A DNA stretch of 64,000 nucleotides from an uncultured Sphingobacteriaceae bacterium (GCA_946887045.1 CAMPKC010000001.1:62001-126000); one strand, 5' to 3'; positions 1-9,153 are shown, counted from the stretch's first letter. The notes: generated by a model from the sequence alone, not told the origin. Translations and numbers: made by a program.

Positions 1-927
1 GTCGTTCATTGGATTGTCCTCCGGAACGAGTGCATAATTGCCACTGGCCTGGTAAATTGTAGATTGCCTTTTCCAATGAATAGCATCCTTACTTGTCCAG
101 TGGCCTATGCGGGTTTTCACCCGATCATAATAATAGTCAATGCCTTTTTCCCCGGCTCTTTCCGTTGGAAACATATGATAGGTGTCTCCTATTTTAACAC
201 AAGCTCCCCCTTCAAAACCGCCTTGTATCCCTTCTGTTCCGGGCATGCCTTCACTAATTACAGGATTATCTGACCCACCTATAATTTCAAATAGAGGCTT
301 TTCATTTACAAAACCTTCTATAATGAAAGGCTCCCACAATCGTCCATCCGGCAATTTTGCATTAGCGTTTACAATTTTATATGTTGGCGAAACAGCGCCA
401 AGAAAAACAAATAGACCAGGTTCCCATTTTATTTGATGTTTACCTTTGGCATAGCACACTTCATACACATCTACAGAGGGTAATCCAGTAATGGTAACCG
501 CATTTTTTATGAGAGGTTTCTTAGTCAATTTCCCCTTTCCAAAATTAATTGATGTCAGGTAAGACAAACTTTTATCAGTTACAGAATCTCTGAAAACACC
601 AACTAGTAAATGGCTTTCCCGATTAAATTTCACGTTAAGTGCTCCTTTTTTCACTTCCCCGTTACTATAAGAAAGCTGCACACCAGTTAAGCCCTCAAGT
701 TCAGCTGCGACCTTAACAATACTATGTTTACTATCAACAAAGACATTATTGAATTGGCTTAAACGATAGCTTTTATAACCAGGGGATAGAACCTCAAAAG
801 CAACAGAAGCAGGCTTTCCAGATGATTCGTTTTTATGTTGAGCACCAGATTTGGAATCATCTAATACCAGCAGCAAACAGAGTATATAAGGAGAAAATAT
901 TAGTGGAAATCTTTTTAAAGGACTCAT
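1..927 (-). CDS. Secreted GH43/GH32-like propeller protein with N-terminal accessory domain (partial, 3' end off window)
   Basis: An open frame of 309 codons starts at an ATG at 925-927 and runs off the left edge without a stop. The N-terminus has a hydrophobic stretch (FSPYILCLLLVL) acting as a signal sequence. Residues about 45-175 form a beta-rich accessory domain that resembles the C-terminal domain of the truncated protein at the right edge of the window (shared pattern LxGLxGVxLS, LLVGxF, GxHxI). After about residue 200 the sequence reads like a five-bladed beta-propeller glycosidase (GFEGGACVKIGDTYHMF, then HWTSKDAIHW). It lies 36 bp after the TIM-barrel gene, so it is probably the continuing tail of the same operon. 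The exact glycosidase family cannot be fixed from the visible part. Confidence 0.7.
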   Translation of the reverse strand, partial: MSPLKRFPLIFSPYILCLLLVLDDSKSGAQHKNESSGKPASVAFEVLSPGYKSYRLSQFNNVFVDSKHSIVKVAAELEGLTGVQLSYSNGEVKKGALNVKFNRESHLLVGVFRDSVTDKSLSYLTSINFGKGKLTKKPLIKNAVTITGLPSVDVYEVCYAKGKHQIKWEPGLFVFLGAVSPTYKIVNANAKLPDGRLWEPFIIEGFVNEKPLFEIIGGSDNPVISEGMPGTEGIQGGFEGGACVKIGDTYHMFPTERAGEKGIDYYYDRVKTRIGHWTSKDAIHWKRQSTIYQASGNYALVPEDNPMND

Positions 928-963
928 TCGATAAGCTTTTTCAAACAATTAATCAGCCTATTA

Positions 964-1857
964 TCAATTACCAGATTGAAAAATCTTTTTCATATAAGCC
1001 GTATTTGCTGAGAAATTCCTCCTCACATTTGTCGGATCGGTTTGGTCTCTTGAGCGTTCAATAACCAGCCAGCCTTTCCAGCGCATATCATCCAAAGTTT
1101 GTTTCACTTTTCGCATATCCAGACGAGTATTGTTTTCCAGCCAAACACCGTCTTCATCAGTACAATGAATCATACAAATTCGCTTTCTGCCCAGTATTCT
1201 AAGCTCCTGATGCAAATCACGTCCCGCCTTAAGCGGGTTAGAGAAATTAAAATAGATTTTTATAGCAGAGCAATCAATATCTTTCAATAATTGCTTCTCT
1301 CCTTTTGCATCCAGCGCAGTTTCTATCCCAATAACTACTCCCGCCTTTTTAGCCATCTTTCCGACGACTTTGAGCCGTTCTACGATGGCCGGACGCAATT
1401 CAGGATTTTTAACCAGATCTCCCTGTATCCCAAGAGGCAGAAAGGCCACTTTGACGTTTAACGCTTTCATGGTATCTATACAATCCTGCACCATACGTTG
1501 ATAGGTTGGTCGAGTTGCAAACGATTGGGCGTAAAATCCGGTCATCGCTAAAGAGCAGATTTCGAGATTTAGTTCCCTGGCTTTATCAATATATTGCTGT
1601 AAAACCTCGGGCTTTGCTAATTGGTTATCAAAAGTGTCTCTGTTGCCTAAGCCTCCCATATCGACTTCAAGCCCGTCGGCGCCTAATTCTTTCGCCAAAG
1701 GCAAAGCGCTTAATTTCTGACGTTTTAAAATCATCAGATCGATAACTGCGATTTTATAACGTTGCTTTTTATCAAATGCCCAAACAAAGCTGCTGGGAAT
1801 GCATAAGCCCCCGGTTAATAAAGCTGCACTTCTTAAAAATTCTCTTCTGCTTTGCAT
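964..1857 (-). CDS. Exported sugar phosphate isomerase/epimerase-like TIM-barrel protein
   Basis: A 297-residue protein of the xylose-isomerase-like TIM-barrel superfamily (AP endonuclease 2-like fold). The start carries a clear twin-arginine signal, SRREFLRSAALLTGG, so it is probably folded in the cytoplasm and exported by Tat. Barrel landmarks are ELGADGLEVDMGG (about 58-70), IGIETALDAKG, the IYFNFSNPLKAG strand and MIHCTDEDGVW near the C-terminus, which carry the acidic and His residues that usually bind a divalent metal. Its stop is 36 bp before the next gene and its start is 2 bp after the esterase stop, indicating co-transcription. Family members act on sugars or sugar acids; the substrate here is unknown. 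Confidence 0.8.
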   Translation of the reverse strand: MQSRREFLRSAALLTGGLCIPSSFVWAFDKKQRYKIAVIDLMILKRQKLSALPLAKELGADGLEVDMGGLGNRDTFDNQLAKPEVLQQYIDKARELNLEICSLAMTGFYAQSFATRPTYQRMVQDCIDTMKALNVKVAFLPLGIQGDLVKNPELRPAIVERLKVVGKMAKKAGVVIGIETALDAKGEKQLLKDIDCSAIKIYFNFSNPLKAGRDLHQELRILGRKRICMIHCTDEDGVWLENNTRLDMRKVKQTLDDMRWKGWLVIERSRDQTDPTNVRRNFSANTAYMKKIFQSGN

Positions 1858-1859
1858 GA

Positions 1860-3251
1860 TTATTTTTTAGTGCTGTTAGCGAATACCCTCTCTAATTCCT
1901 CAAAACTTCTGATCGCATTTGAGGGTAGTTTTTCACCTTTTTCGCCAAAAACGTACATTGCCGGGAATTTCTCAATCATTACTGTCGACTCATCAATTTT
2001 GCCTGATTTATCCTGAACCTTTTTCAAATCCAGCTTAAAATGCTTTGCTAAAAAACTATATAAAGCGAGGCGTTTATTCGCGCCGTAATCATGCCCTTCG
2101 GTTGCTAGATGAACGTTTTTAACAGCATCGGCTTTGCCATAAAAACTATAAACTCTTTGAACGAAAGGAAATTCGACCTGAGGCACCTGCTGCGTCCAGT
2201 CTTTGCCATCCGAAATAGCCAACTGAGGTCGCGGTGCAGCCATAGCTGCAATCTCTGCATTGTTTGTTCCGCCGCCACATAAGTGAACACCCATTCCGCT
2301 TTCGCAAGGGCAACCGCCACTGTGGTAAGATGAAAGCATAACGACCGGAACGCTCAATGTGATCCGATCATCAAGCGCTGTTACCAACATGGTCTGACTT
2401 CCGCCGCCGGACCCGCCTGTAATCGCCACACGTTTAGGATCGGCGTTTTTGAATGATAACATCCAATCCAGAATACGTTCGCTATTTAAAAACTGAATAG
2501 TTTGTGCCAGGGCACGTCTATGATCTTCCGGTTTAAATTGTAATAAAGACTCTCCCCAGGCAAACAGATCATAACTAAAAGCCATCGCCCCCATTCGGGC
2601 CTGCATTGCACACCTGTATTGTGCATCAGCACGATAACGACCATCGCCGAAATGCCCGTCAGGATTTAAAATCACAGGGATTTTTCCTTTTGGATTTAAG
2701 GGCTTATAAAGTGAGCCACTTACATATAAACCGGGCAAAACTTCCAGAGCTACATTTTCAACTGTATAGCCATCGAACTTTCTTTTATTACTGATAATCG
2801 GTTTGCTCTTCGGTTTTGCCGGCAACGGAGAAAGCTTTAATGCCTCCCACATACAGGACTTTAATTCCTGCTTACGCTTTTCCCAGCTTTTTGTATCACT
2901 ATAAAAAGTCGACAGAAAATCAAGCTGCTGCTTGCCCTGCAATGGTGTTTTTAGATGATATTGAAAGCTTTGTAATTTGTATCTCCCCTCACCTTCTTTG
3001 GCAAAGGTTATATCCTGAGACGATAAAACGTTGTTTAGTGTTTCCTCTAGATCCGGGCGGAATCTCCAGCCTGCGTATGTAACCATACGATCCTTGACCA
3101 AATCTTCGGGATAACGGATTTTAATCTTAAACTGGGTTTCAATTTGTGCGATGACATCTTTTAATGGCTTCTTAAAGGCATCATCAGAGGTTTGTCCAAA
3201 AGAAAAACCAACTATAGATAAAAAGTAACTTAAAACAATTAATCTCTTCAT
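1860..3251 (-). CDS. Secreted alpha/beta-hydrolase esterase (acetylxylan-esterase-like) with N-terminal STN-like domain
   Basis: A 463-residue protein. The ATG at 3251 is chosen because it begins a good signal peptide (MKRLIVLSYFLSIVGFSFGQ) and sits just 7 bp after the symporter stop; the longer frame back to 3398 would overlap the symporter. Residues about 26-95 look like an STN (secretin/TonB short N-terminal) domain: PLKDVIAQIETQFKIKIRY ... LEETLNNVLSSQDITF ... GRYKL. The rest is an alpha/beta hydrolase of the acetylxylan esterase type, with nucleophile Ser281 in GGSGGG, Asp348 and His387 (TEGHDYG). It probably removes acetyl or other ester groups from pectic fragments in the periplasm. 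The STN-esterase combination is unusual. Confidence 0.82.
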   Translation of the reverse strand: MKRLIVLSYFLSIVGFSFGQTSDDAFKKPLKDVIAQIETQFKIKIRYPEDLVKDRMVTYAGWRFRPDLEETLNNVLSSQDITFAKEGEGRYKLQSFQYHLKTPLQGKQQLDFLSTFYSDTKSWEKRKQELKSCMWEALKLSPLPAKPKSKPIISNKRKFDGYTVENVALEVLPGLYVSGSLYKPLNPKGKIPVILNPDGHFGDGRYRADAQYRCAMQARMGAMAFSYDLFAWGESLLQFKPEDHRRALAQTIQFLNSERILDWMLSFKNADPKRVAITGGSGGGSQTMLVTALDDRITLSVPVVMLSSYHSGGCPCESGMGVHLCGGGTNNAEIAAMAAPRPQLAISDGKDWTQQVPQVEFPFVQRVYSFYGKADAVKNVHLATEGHDYGANKRLALYSFLAKHFKLDLKKVQDKSGKIDESTVMIEKFPAMYVFGEKGEKLPSNAIRSFEELERVFANSTKK

Positions 3252-3258
3252 AGATGAT

Positions 3259-4857
3259 CTATTTTGGAATCTCGTCAGTTTCAATACGTAGCCGCTCTTC
3301 TGCCTTTCGTTCTTTTCTGGCTTCGCTCCAACCGCTGTAAAGTAAAAACTTATCCAACTTCGGTTTAGGAAAGAAAAGACTGGCAACATACCCAACAACG
3401 ATTATAACTAAGTGACTGTAAACTCCTAACATGAGCTTATTGTGTGTGAAATTGTATGCACCAAAGTCTATTAATAGTAACTCTGTATCGCCAAAGTTGA
3501 ATTTAGTAGAAGTTAAAAAGGCGTAAGCGGTAAAAATCACACAAACAACAATCGCAATGTTTATTCCCTGCCGGTTGGCTCTTGCGCTAAATAATCCTAA
3601 AAGAAAAATACCCACAATACCGCCGGAGAAAATAGCATAAAGAGTGAAGATTATCCCTAAAATTCCTTCGTTGCCCAGGTTGATATAAATAGCACCGATA
3701 CCGATCGAAATCAAGCCTGATATAACCACCAATATTTTACTAACCTTTAAATATTGTATGTCTGCATTTTTCGGCTTTAATTTCTTGTAATAATCTTCAA
3801 TTCCAACAGCGGCCAGAGAATTTAAATCGGCGCTTAAACTGCATATCGCAGCAGAGATCATGGCAGCAAGGATAAATCCGATAACTCCGGTCGGAAGGTT
3901 GGTCATGATAAAATATGGAAAAACGGCATCCGGACGAGTTCCCTCGGGAAGAGGCTGTTGCTGGTAAAGCACAAACAAGGCGGTGCCGATAAACATAAAC
4001 ATAGTCCACACCGGAACAGTAAGCAATATACCCATCATCGAGGCACGAATGGCAGATTTATCGCTTCTCGCAGTCAAATATCGTTGAACAACGGTTTGGT
4101 CTGTTCCATATTTTTGGATGGCATAAAATGCACCGTTAATAACCATTACAATGAATGTTAAACGGGTAAAATCAACATCATAAGGACCAAACCCCGTTCG
4201 CCCCTTAGCCTCTGCAATGTTCCAAACCGCAGCCGGCCCCCCATCAACAGAAAACAGTATAACCAACAGACAAAGAATACCACTGGCGAAAAGCATAAAG
4301 CCCTGGAAAACATCGAGCCATATAACAGCCTCAATTCCTCCCATAAGGTTAACCACAATAATTATAAAACCCACTACTGCGATGATTACAAAAGGATTAC
4401 CCCCTGTCATACTTGATATTGCTATCGCCAGGAGGTAAAACACTGTTCCCATCCCGGAGAACTGGCGAAGAACGAAAGCAATGGAGCTGTAATATCTTGC
4501 AACAGGACCAAAACGTTTTTCAAAATATTCGTAGGTACTCAAGCCAATTACTTTTCGATACAGCGGCACAATAAACCAGATTGTTCCCATTAGAACGATA
4601 GGCACCATTAAGCCCTGTACAAGCAAAATCCAGTTCGAAGAATAACCTTCGCCAGGGTAGCCCAAAAATGTAACACTACTGATTAATGTAGCTAAAAGAG
4701 ACATGCCAATTGCCCAGGTGGGGACCCTGCCGTGGGCAGCAAAATACGTTTGGGTTGTATTCTGATTACGTGAAAATCTGAAACCAAAATACAATGTTAT
4801 GAGCAATACAATAATAATAATGATGTAGTCGACTACACTTAAAAGAGATTTATCCAT
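3259..4857 (-). CDS. Sodium:solute symporter (SSS family)
   Basis: A 532-residue, highly hydrophobic protein with about 13 membrane segments, of the SSS/SLC5 type. The N-terminal helix (VDYIIIIIVLLITLYFG) is followed by the family-typical TYFAAHGRVPTWAIGMSLLA region and a Na+-site-like helix TLISSVTFLGYPG. Internal helices such as AAMISAAICSLSADLNSLA match the conserved TM8 serine-rich segment. SSS members in Bacteroidota import sialic acids, uronates and other small sugar acids with Na+. It sits between secreted esterase and cytoplasmic kinase genes (gaps 7 and 13 bp), so it is the likely inner-membrane entry step for the acid processed by the genes at 4871-9152. Confidence 0.92.
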   Translation of the reverse strand: MDKSLLSVVDYIIIIIVLLITLYFGFRFSRNQNTTQTYFAAHGRVPTWAIGMSLLATLISSVTFLGYPGEGYSSNWILLVQGLMVPIVLMGTIWFIVPLYRKVIGLSTYEYFEKRFGPVARYYSSIAFVLRQFSGMGTVFYLLAIAISSMTGGNPFVIIAVVGFIIIVVNLMGGIEAVIWLDVFQGFMLFASGILCLLVILFSVDGGPAAVWNIAEAKGRTGFGPYDVDFTRLTFIVMVINGAFYAIQKYGTDQTVVQRYLTARSDKSAIRASMMGILLTVPVWTMFMFIGTALFVLYQQQPLPEGTRPDAVFPYFIMTNLPTGVIGFILAAMISAAICSLSADLNSLAAVGIEDYYKKLKPKNADIQYLKVSKILVVISGLISIGIGAIYINLGNEGILGIIFTLYAIFSGGIVGIFLLGLFSARANRQGINIAIVVCVIFTAYAFLTSTKFNFGDTELLLIDFGAYNFTHNKLMLGVYSHLVIIVVGYVASLFFPKPKLDKFLLYSGWSEARKERKAEERLRIETDEIPK

Positions 4858-4870
4858 ACAAATGGTTAGT

Positions 4871-6028
4871 TTAAGTTTTAAAGTTCAAAAAACTTAAAAC
4901 TTGGTTTGGCCAGTTATAACTACCTGGTTTTAATGTTACATATAAATGTTCGGTCCCCGTGACTTTACATCGGATTACTCCGGTTGCGTATTGATGTACA
5001 GGCTCTAATATTCTGATCTTAAGCTCGTTTAAAACAGCCGAAGCCGTTGATCCGCCTTCAATTACGAGTTCATTAATCTGTACTTTTGTAGACACATGTT
5101 TTACAACGGAAGCCATGATGCCTCTAAGCTCTGACGCACTCGCAGAACCAACAGTCTGAGGATCTATCGCAATAATTGCTTTCCCGTTTCCATTTAGCAA
5201 ATTACAAATTGAATTACAATAAGCATCAAACTGATCCTCATCGCTTTTACCATCTATGATCGAACCTTGCAAATAGCTTACGGGCGCTCCGGCGTTTTGG
5301 AGCTCTTTCACCCAGTCCGCACTTTTAGCAAAGGCACTGCCAATCACATACAGTGTAGTTCCGCCAGGTACTCCATTATTATGGGATTGAGATTCCGATA
5401 TTAAATCAGCGGTCTTCAACACCGCCTTGAAAAATCCGGAGGCTCCTGCCAGAAAAACATCTTTCAGATCGATCTGAGCCCATTGATCTAAATCTTCTTC
5501 CGACTTTGCCTCAGCGACCGTTATTCCGTTTTCGAGTGCAGAGTTTGAATATCTTCGAACATGAACGCCTGCGCTTGCTTTTAGTAATTTCAGAACATCC
5601 GAATCCTTTGCAGGAAACTCCGGATCAGCTGAAAAGGACGTTTCAGAAATTGGAGTTCCGTAAATCAGATAAACGCCGTTTTCTATAGTTCGTCCCAAAG
5701 CAGGATTAGCCGGAACCAACAAAGCCTTTTTCAATCCCAGGACACCTAAGTGAGCAGAAATCTCGGAGGCTACGTATCCCCTGAGAACAGAGTCTACCTT
5801 TTTGAATATAAAGAAAGGATTAAACTGCAAAAGATCTTTGGTTATTTGCTCCATCGTTGCAACAGCCTCAGCTTCTGATTTTGAGCGCGTATCGGTAGCA
5901 ATAATCAATAAATCGGCATCCGAGGAAAGATTCACCCGGGTACAAATTTCGACTTTAAACCCATGGTTTAACCCTATTCCACCAATTTCTGCCGCACCGG
6001 TTAAATCATCAGCGATTACTGCAATCAT
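4871..6028 (-). CDS. Four-carbon acid sugar kinase (DUF1537 / DtnK-OtnK family)
   Basis: A 385-residue cytoplasmic protein. The ATG at 6026-6028 is preferred over the TTG one codon upstream. The N-terminal domain opens with the signature IAVIADDLTGAAEIGGIG and contains VDSVLRGYVASEI; the C-terminal nucleotide-binding domain has IEGGSTASAVLNELKI and TLKPGSYNWPN, all diagnostic of DUF1537. Characterised members phosphorylate D-threonate, D-erythronate or related four-carbon acids at O4 using ATP. The next gene (6037-7068) is a PdxA2-like dehydrogenase, the known partner that oxidises and decarboxylates the 4-phospho acid. The 8-bp gap implies an operon. The exact stereoisomer used is not visible from sequence. 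Confidence 0.9.
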   Translation of the reverse strand: MIAVIADDLTGAAEIGGIGLNHGFKVEICTRVNLSSDADLLIIATDTRSKSEAEAVATMEQITKDLLQFNPFFIFKKVDSVLRGYVASEISAHLGVLGLKKALLVPANPALGRTIENGVYLIYGTPISETSFSADPEFPAKDSDVLKLLKASAGVHVRRYSNSALENGITVAEAKSEEDLDQWAQIDLKDVFLAGASGFFKAVLKTADLISESQSHNNGVPGGTTLYVIGSAFAKSADWVKELQNAGAPVSYLQGSIIDGKSDEDQFDAYCNSICNLLNGNGKAIIAIDPQTVGSASASELRGIMASVVKHVSTKVQINELVIEGGSTASAVLNELKIRILEPVHQYATGVIRCKVTGTEHLYVTLKPGSYNWPNQVLSFLNFKT

Positions 6029-6036
6029 CAATTAAT

Positions 6037-7068
6037 CTATTTTTTATATTTAGAAAGCTGCACCGCAGATTCTATTGCTAAAACCATTGCATCCGGACTC
6101 GCAACGCCTTTTCCGGCGATTTCAAATGCTGTTCCGTGATCTACCGAAGTACGAATAATTGGTAAACCCATGGTGATGTTTACGCCTTTTACGCTATCCA
6201 TTTGCTGCTTATCAGCATTCCATTTAAATCCTGTCAGCTTAAATGGAATATGACCCTGATCGTGATACATCGCAACTACACCACCAAAATACCCCGTGGC
6301 CGCTTTTGAAAACATCGTATCGGCGGGAACAGGGCCCTCAACATCGTAACCCCGACGTCTTGCCTCTTCAACAGCAGGAAGAATTTCTTCATCATCTTCT
6401 GTTCCGAAAAGACCAGAATCACCTGCGTGCGGATTTAGTCCCGCAATTCCGATTTTAAGATTTGTTTCTCCTAAACTGATCAAGCCGTTATGCAGCAAAT
6501 CTACTACTTCTACTATCCGGTCCTTTTTAACCAGATCACAAGCCTGACGAAGTGATACGTGCGTAGAAACGTGAATGACTTTCATGTTATCCTCTACAAG
6601 CAGCATCGCATATTTTTTCGTTCCGGTATATTGAGCGTAAATCTCAGTGTGACCTGCAAAATTATACCCCGCTTCATTGATTGACTTCTTATTAATTGGA
6701 CCGGTTACGGTGCCGTCAAGCTCCCCTTCAAGAGCAAGTTCAATTACTCTTTTTACAGCCTCAAAAGAAGCTTTACCAGCCATTGCCGAGATCTCGCCAA
6801 ACTTCAGCTGATCCAGATCTACATTCTGTAAATCAAGCACATCAATGGTTCCTAGCTGAAATTTTGCATCTTTAACTTCTTTAACAGGATTAATAATAGC
6901 TTTAAGATTCAAGCGGTCGATAATGGCATTAAACACACCTGCATCGCCAACGAGGATGGGTTTACAGATGGCATAAATTTTATCCTGCAATAATGCTTTT
7001 ATCGCAATTTCGGGCCCGATACTCGCCGGGTCTCCCATAGTAATTCCTAAAATAGGTTTATCCTGCAT
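6037..7068 (-). CDS. PdxA2-like 4-phospho-threonate/hydroxythreonine-phosphate dehydrogenase
   Basis: A 343-residue member of the PdxA family. The start MGDPASIGPEI motif, TVTGPINKKSI with GHTE (His140), and three metal-binding histidines His170 (VSTHVS), His214 (LNPHAG) and His269 (MYHDQGH) are all intact, so it should be active. True PdxA makes vitamin B6. Paralogues called PdxA2 next to DUF1537 kinases instead convert D-threonate or D-erythronate 4-phosphate to DHAP and CO2 with NAD+. The neighbouring kinase favours the catabolic role. The start overlaps the aldolase stop by 11 bp (7058-7068), indicating translational coupling. Confidence 0.9.
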   Translation of the reverse strand: MQDKPILGITMGDPASIGPEIAIKALLQDKIYAICKPILVGDAGVFNAIIDRLNLKAIINPVKEVKDAKFQLGTIDVLDLQNVDLDQLKFGEISAMAGKASFEAVKRVIELALEGELDGTVTGPINKKSINEAGYNFAGHTEIYAQYTGTKKYAMLLVEDNMKVIHVSTHVSLRQACDLVKKDRIVEVVDLLHNGLISLGETNLKIGIAGLNPHAGDSGLFGTEDDEEILPAVEEARRRGYDVEGPVPADTMFSKAATGYFGGVVAMYHDQGHIPFKLTGFKWNADKQQMDSVKGVNITMGLPIIRTSVDHGTAFEIAGKGVASPDAMVLAIESAVQLSKYKK

Positions 7069-8002
7069 GTGTTAACGACAGATTTATTTGAATTCCTTCT
7101 TTTTTAATTAATTCTCTAAATGAATGTAACAGTTGTAACTCTTCTTCGGTCGACATAAGCTGAAGAGGTTTAATCACATTCGCTTTGCACAAACCATACT
7201 CGCTCATCAATACTTTCAAAGCCCATAAAGATTCGCCCAAAGTTCTTCCGCCCTGATAAAGATCTCCAAGCAGGTCTGATTGCCTTTGCGCCTCGTAAGC
7301 CTTTTGATGATCGCCATTAAGCACTGCCTGGGTCATATCGTAATATAATCCGGGGTGTAAATTTCCTGTGCTTGGGATTAACCCGTCACTTCCGTTAATC
7401 AATGAATAGGCTGATTTTGCTGCCCATCCCAGAAAATGACTAAAATCTTCCCGGTGCGACCATAATTTAAGCGAGGAATCCAATCTCTCGTCAGATCGCT
7501 CAGAATCTTTGGTTCCAACAATATTGGGGTGATGACTCAATTCATCTATAACGCTTAACGGAATAGACATATTTGTTGTCGCAGGAATATTATAAACAAT
7601 CAGCGGACCATTCACCTGTTCGGCTAATTGCTCGAAATACTTCATCATCGAATACTCGGAAAGCTTGTAATAGGTAGGAAGTGTGGACGCCACAACATCT
7701 ACACCCTTATCGAAGCAAAGCTTAGCAAAGTCGACAGAGTCTTCAAAACAATTGGACGAGACACTCACATACAGTATCGTTCCCGGTTTTTTATTTTTCA
7801 CTGCGGCATTAAGATAATCCAGTTTAACTGAATTAGACAATGAAGCTGATTCGCCGGTTGTGCCAAGAATAAACGGCCTGGCGTCATTTCTGTATAGATG
7901 CGAAAATATCTTCTCTACGGCTTCGTGATCTAATTTGAAGTCGGCCGTAACTGGTGTTACTACCGGCACTATCGTTCCCTGATATTTTTTTTGAACTTTC
8001 AT
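7058..8002 (-). CDS. Dihydrodipicolinate synthase/N-acetylneuraminate lyase-family aldolase
   Basis: A 314-residue class I pyruvate-dependent aldolase with the complete active site of the DapA/NanA family: GTTGES (47-52), Tyr137 in VYNIPATTN, and Schiff-base Lys165 in VGTKDSE. Family members cleave or form 2-keto-3-deoxy acids by aldol chemistry with pyruvate. A biosynthetic DapA role is unlikely in this setting between an iron-dependent alcohol dehydrogenase and PdxA2 inside a pectin operon. A catabolic aldolase that splits a 2-keto-3-deoxy sugar acid (KDG-, Kdo- or Dha-like) is more plausible. A second, divergent member lies at 46552-47487. The substrate is inferred from context only. Confidence 0.88.
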   Translation of the reverse strand: MKVQKKYQGTIVPVVTPVTADFKLDHEAVEKIFSHLYRNDARPFILGTTGESASLSNSVKLDYLNAAVKNKKPGTILYVSVSSNCFEDSVDFAKLCFDKGVDVVASTLPTYYKLSEYSMMKYFEQLAEQVNGPLIVYNIPATTNMSIPLSVIDELSHHPNIVGTKDSERSDERLDSSLKLWSHREDFSHFLGWAAKSAYSLINGSDGLIPSTGNLHPGLYYDMTQAVLNGDHQKAYEAQRQSDLLGDLYQGGRTLGESLWALKVLMSEYGLCKANVIKPLQLMSTEEELQLLHSFRELIKKEGIQINLSLTHAG

Positions 8003-8003
8003 G

Positions 8004-9152
8004 TTAATAGGCTGCGGTATAAATTGCGATAGCGTCTTCTAATGTGATAAGCCGCGGGTTATTTTTAAGTAATCGTGTTATTTTCATAGCGTCATTTGCC
8101 ATTACAGGAATTGCATCCTCCGGAATATTCAGGTCCGAAAGTTGTGCTGGTATTCCACAGTCTTTTATTAGTTCTCTAACTTTTTCTACACCTTTAAATG
8201 CTGTATCTATTGATTTAGCCTCAGGAGAGCATCCCAGCGCAAGTGCTACATCGGCATAACGTTGAGGAGCAGCAGGGATATTAAACTCCATTACATAGGG
8301 TAATAAAAGGGCATTTGAAAGACCGTGTGCAAGATGGAACATACTTCCAAGCGGGTAAGACAAAGCATGCACACCGGCAGTGTTTACTGGTCCTAAACAA
8401 AACCCACCAAGTAAGCTTCCCATTGCAACCTGTGTACGAGCTTCTTCATCATTACCTTGCTTTACTGCTTTCACGATGTTAGCAGCAATCAACCGCATTC
8501 CTTCAAAGGCGTATATATCAATAAAAGGCTGAGCAAACTTATTCGTATAAGCTTCAAGACAATGAGTTAAGGCATCTAAACCTGTTGCTGCTGTTATAGC
8601 GGGAGGAACACTAATGGTAAGCAAAGGATCTACATAGACAGAATCGGGCACAAGAAAAGGACTGATTATTCCTTTTTTCTGATTATCCCGATTATTCACT
8701 AAAATGGCATTTGGAGAAGCTTCGCTCCCGGTACCGGATGTTGCTGGAACGCAAATGAGTTTTTTCTTCCGTCCTTTAAGTAAGCCTATGCCTACTATTT
8801 CCTCCAAAGTTTGATCGCTGTCTAACTGTGCGGCCACAAGTTTGGCTATATCGAGCACACTGCCACCTCCGATCCCCAGAACCACATCGGCTTTGAAAGG
8901 GCTAACTTTTGTAATCAGGTTTTTTAAATCATCGAAGGACGGTTCCTGTGTGATACTGGTATCTGTGCAAACACTAAGACCGGCTTGTTTTAATGCGCCA
9001 ATGAGCTTATCTAATGATGAAAGAAGTGGATCAATGGTAATTATCAAAACCCTTGCTTTCGGCATAGCCAAGAGTTCGTCGGTTAAAGAATTCAGCGAGC
9101 CTTTACCAAATATCAACTTTCCCGGAAAATGTATTTTCAATTCCTGACTCAT
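8004..9152 (-). CDS. Iron-containing alcohol dehydrogenase
   Basis: A 382-residue group III (Fe-dependent) alcohol dehydrogenase. The NAD(P)-binding motif GIGGGSVLDIAK (93-104) and PATSGTGSEASP (136-147) are present. Metal ligands can be assigned as Asp193 and His197 (GLDALTHCLEAYTN), His262 and His276 (VHALSYPLG, LAHGLSN). It should interconvert an aldehyde and a primary alcohol. Set between an aldolase (1-bp gap) and a sialidase-like gene (1-bp gap), a natural role is reduction of the aldehyde product of the aldolase, giving the aldonate used by the DUF1537 kinase. Other family members handle glycerol, lactaldehyde or 1,2-propanediol. Confidence 0.9.
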   Translation of the reverse strand: MSQELKIHFPGKLIFGKGSLNSLTDELLAMPKARVLIITIDPLLSSLDKLIGALKQAGLSVCTDTSITQEPSFDDLKNLITKVSPFKADVVLGIGGGSVLDIAKLVAAQLDSDQTLEEIVGIGLLKGRKKKLICVPATSGTGSEASPNAILVNNRDNQKKGIISPFLVPDSVYVDPLLTISVPPAITAATGLDALTHCLEAYTNKFAQPFIDIYAFEGMRLIAANIVKAVKQGNDEEARTQVAMGSLLGGFCLGPVNTAGVHALSYPLGSMFHLAHGLSNALLLPYVMEFNIPAAPQRYADVALALGCSPEAKSIDTAFKGVEKVRELIKDCGIPAQLSDLNIPEDAIPVMANDAMKITRLLKNNPRLITLEDAIAIYTAAY

Positions 9153-9153
9153 A

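Noticed and set aside
3252..3398. Upstream extension of the STN-esterase frame
   Set aside because: The extra 49 codons overlap the symporter gene and lack a signal peptide. The ATG at 3251 gives a proper signal sequence.
6037..7068. Vitamin B6 biosynthesis gene pdxA
   Set aside because: Its coupling with a DUF1537 kinase, aldolase and symporter inside a PUL indicates the catabolic PdxA2 role.
7058..8002. Lysine-pathway dapA
   Set aside because: No lysine genes are nearby and it overlaps a catabolic dehydrogenase; a housekeeping dapA is expected elsewhere.
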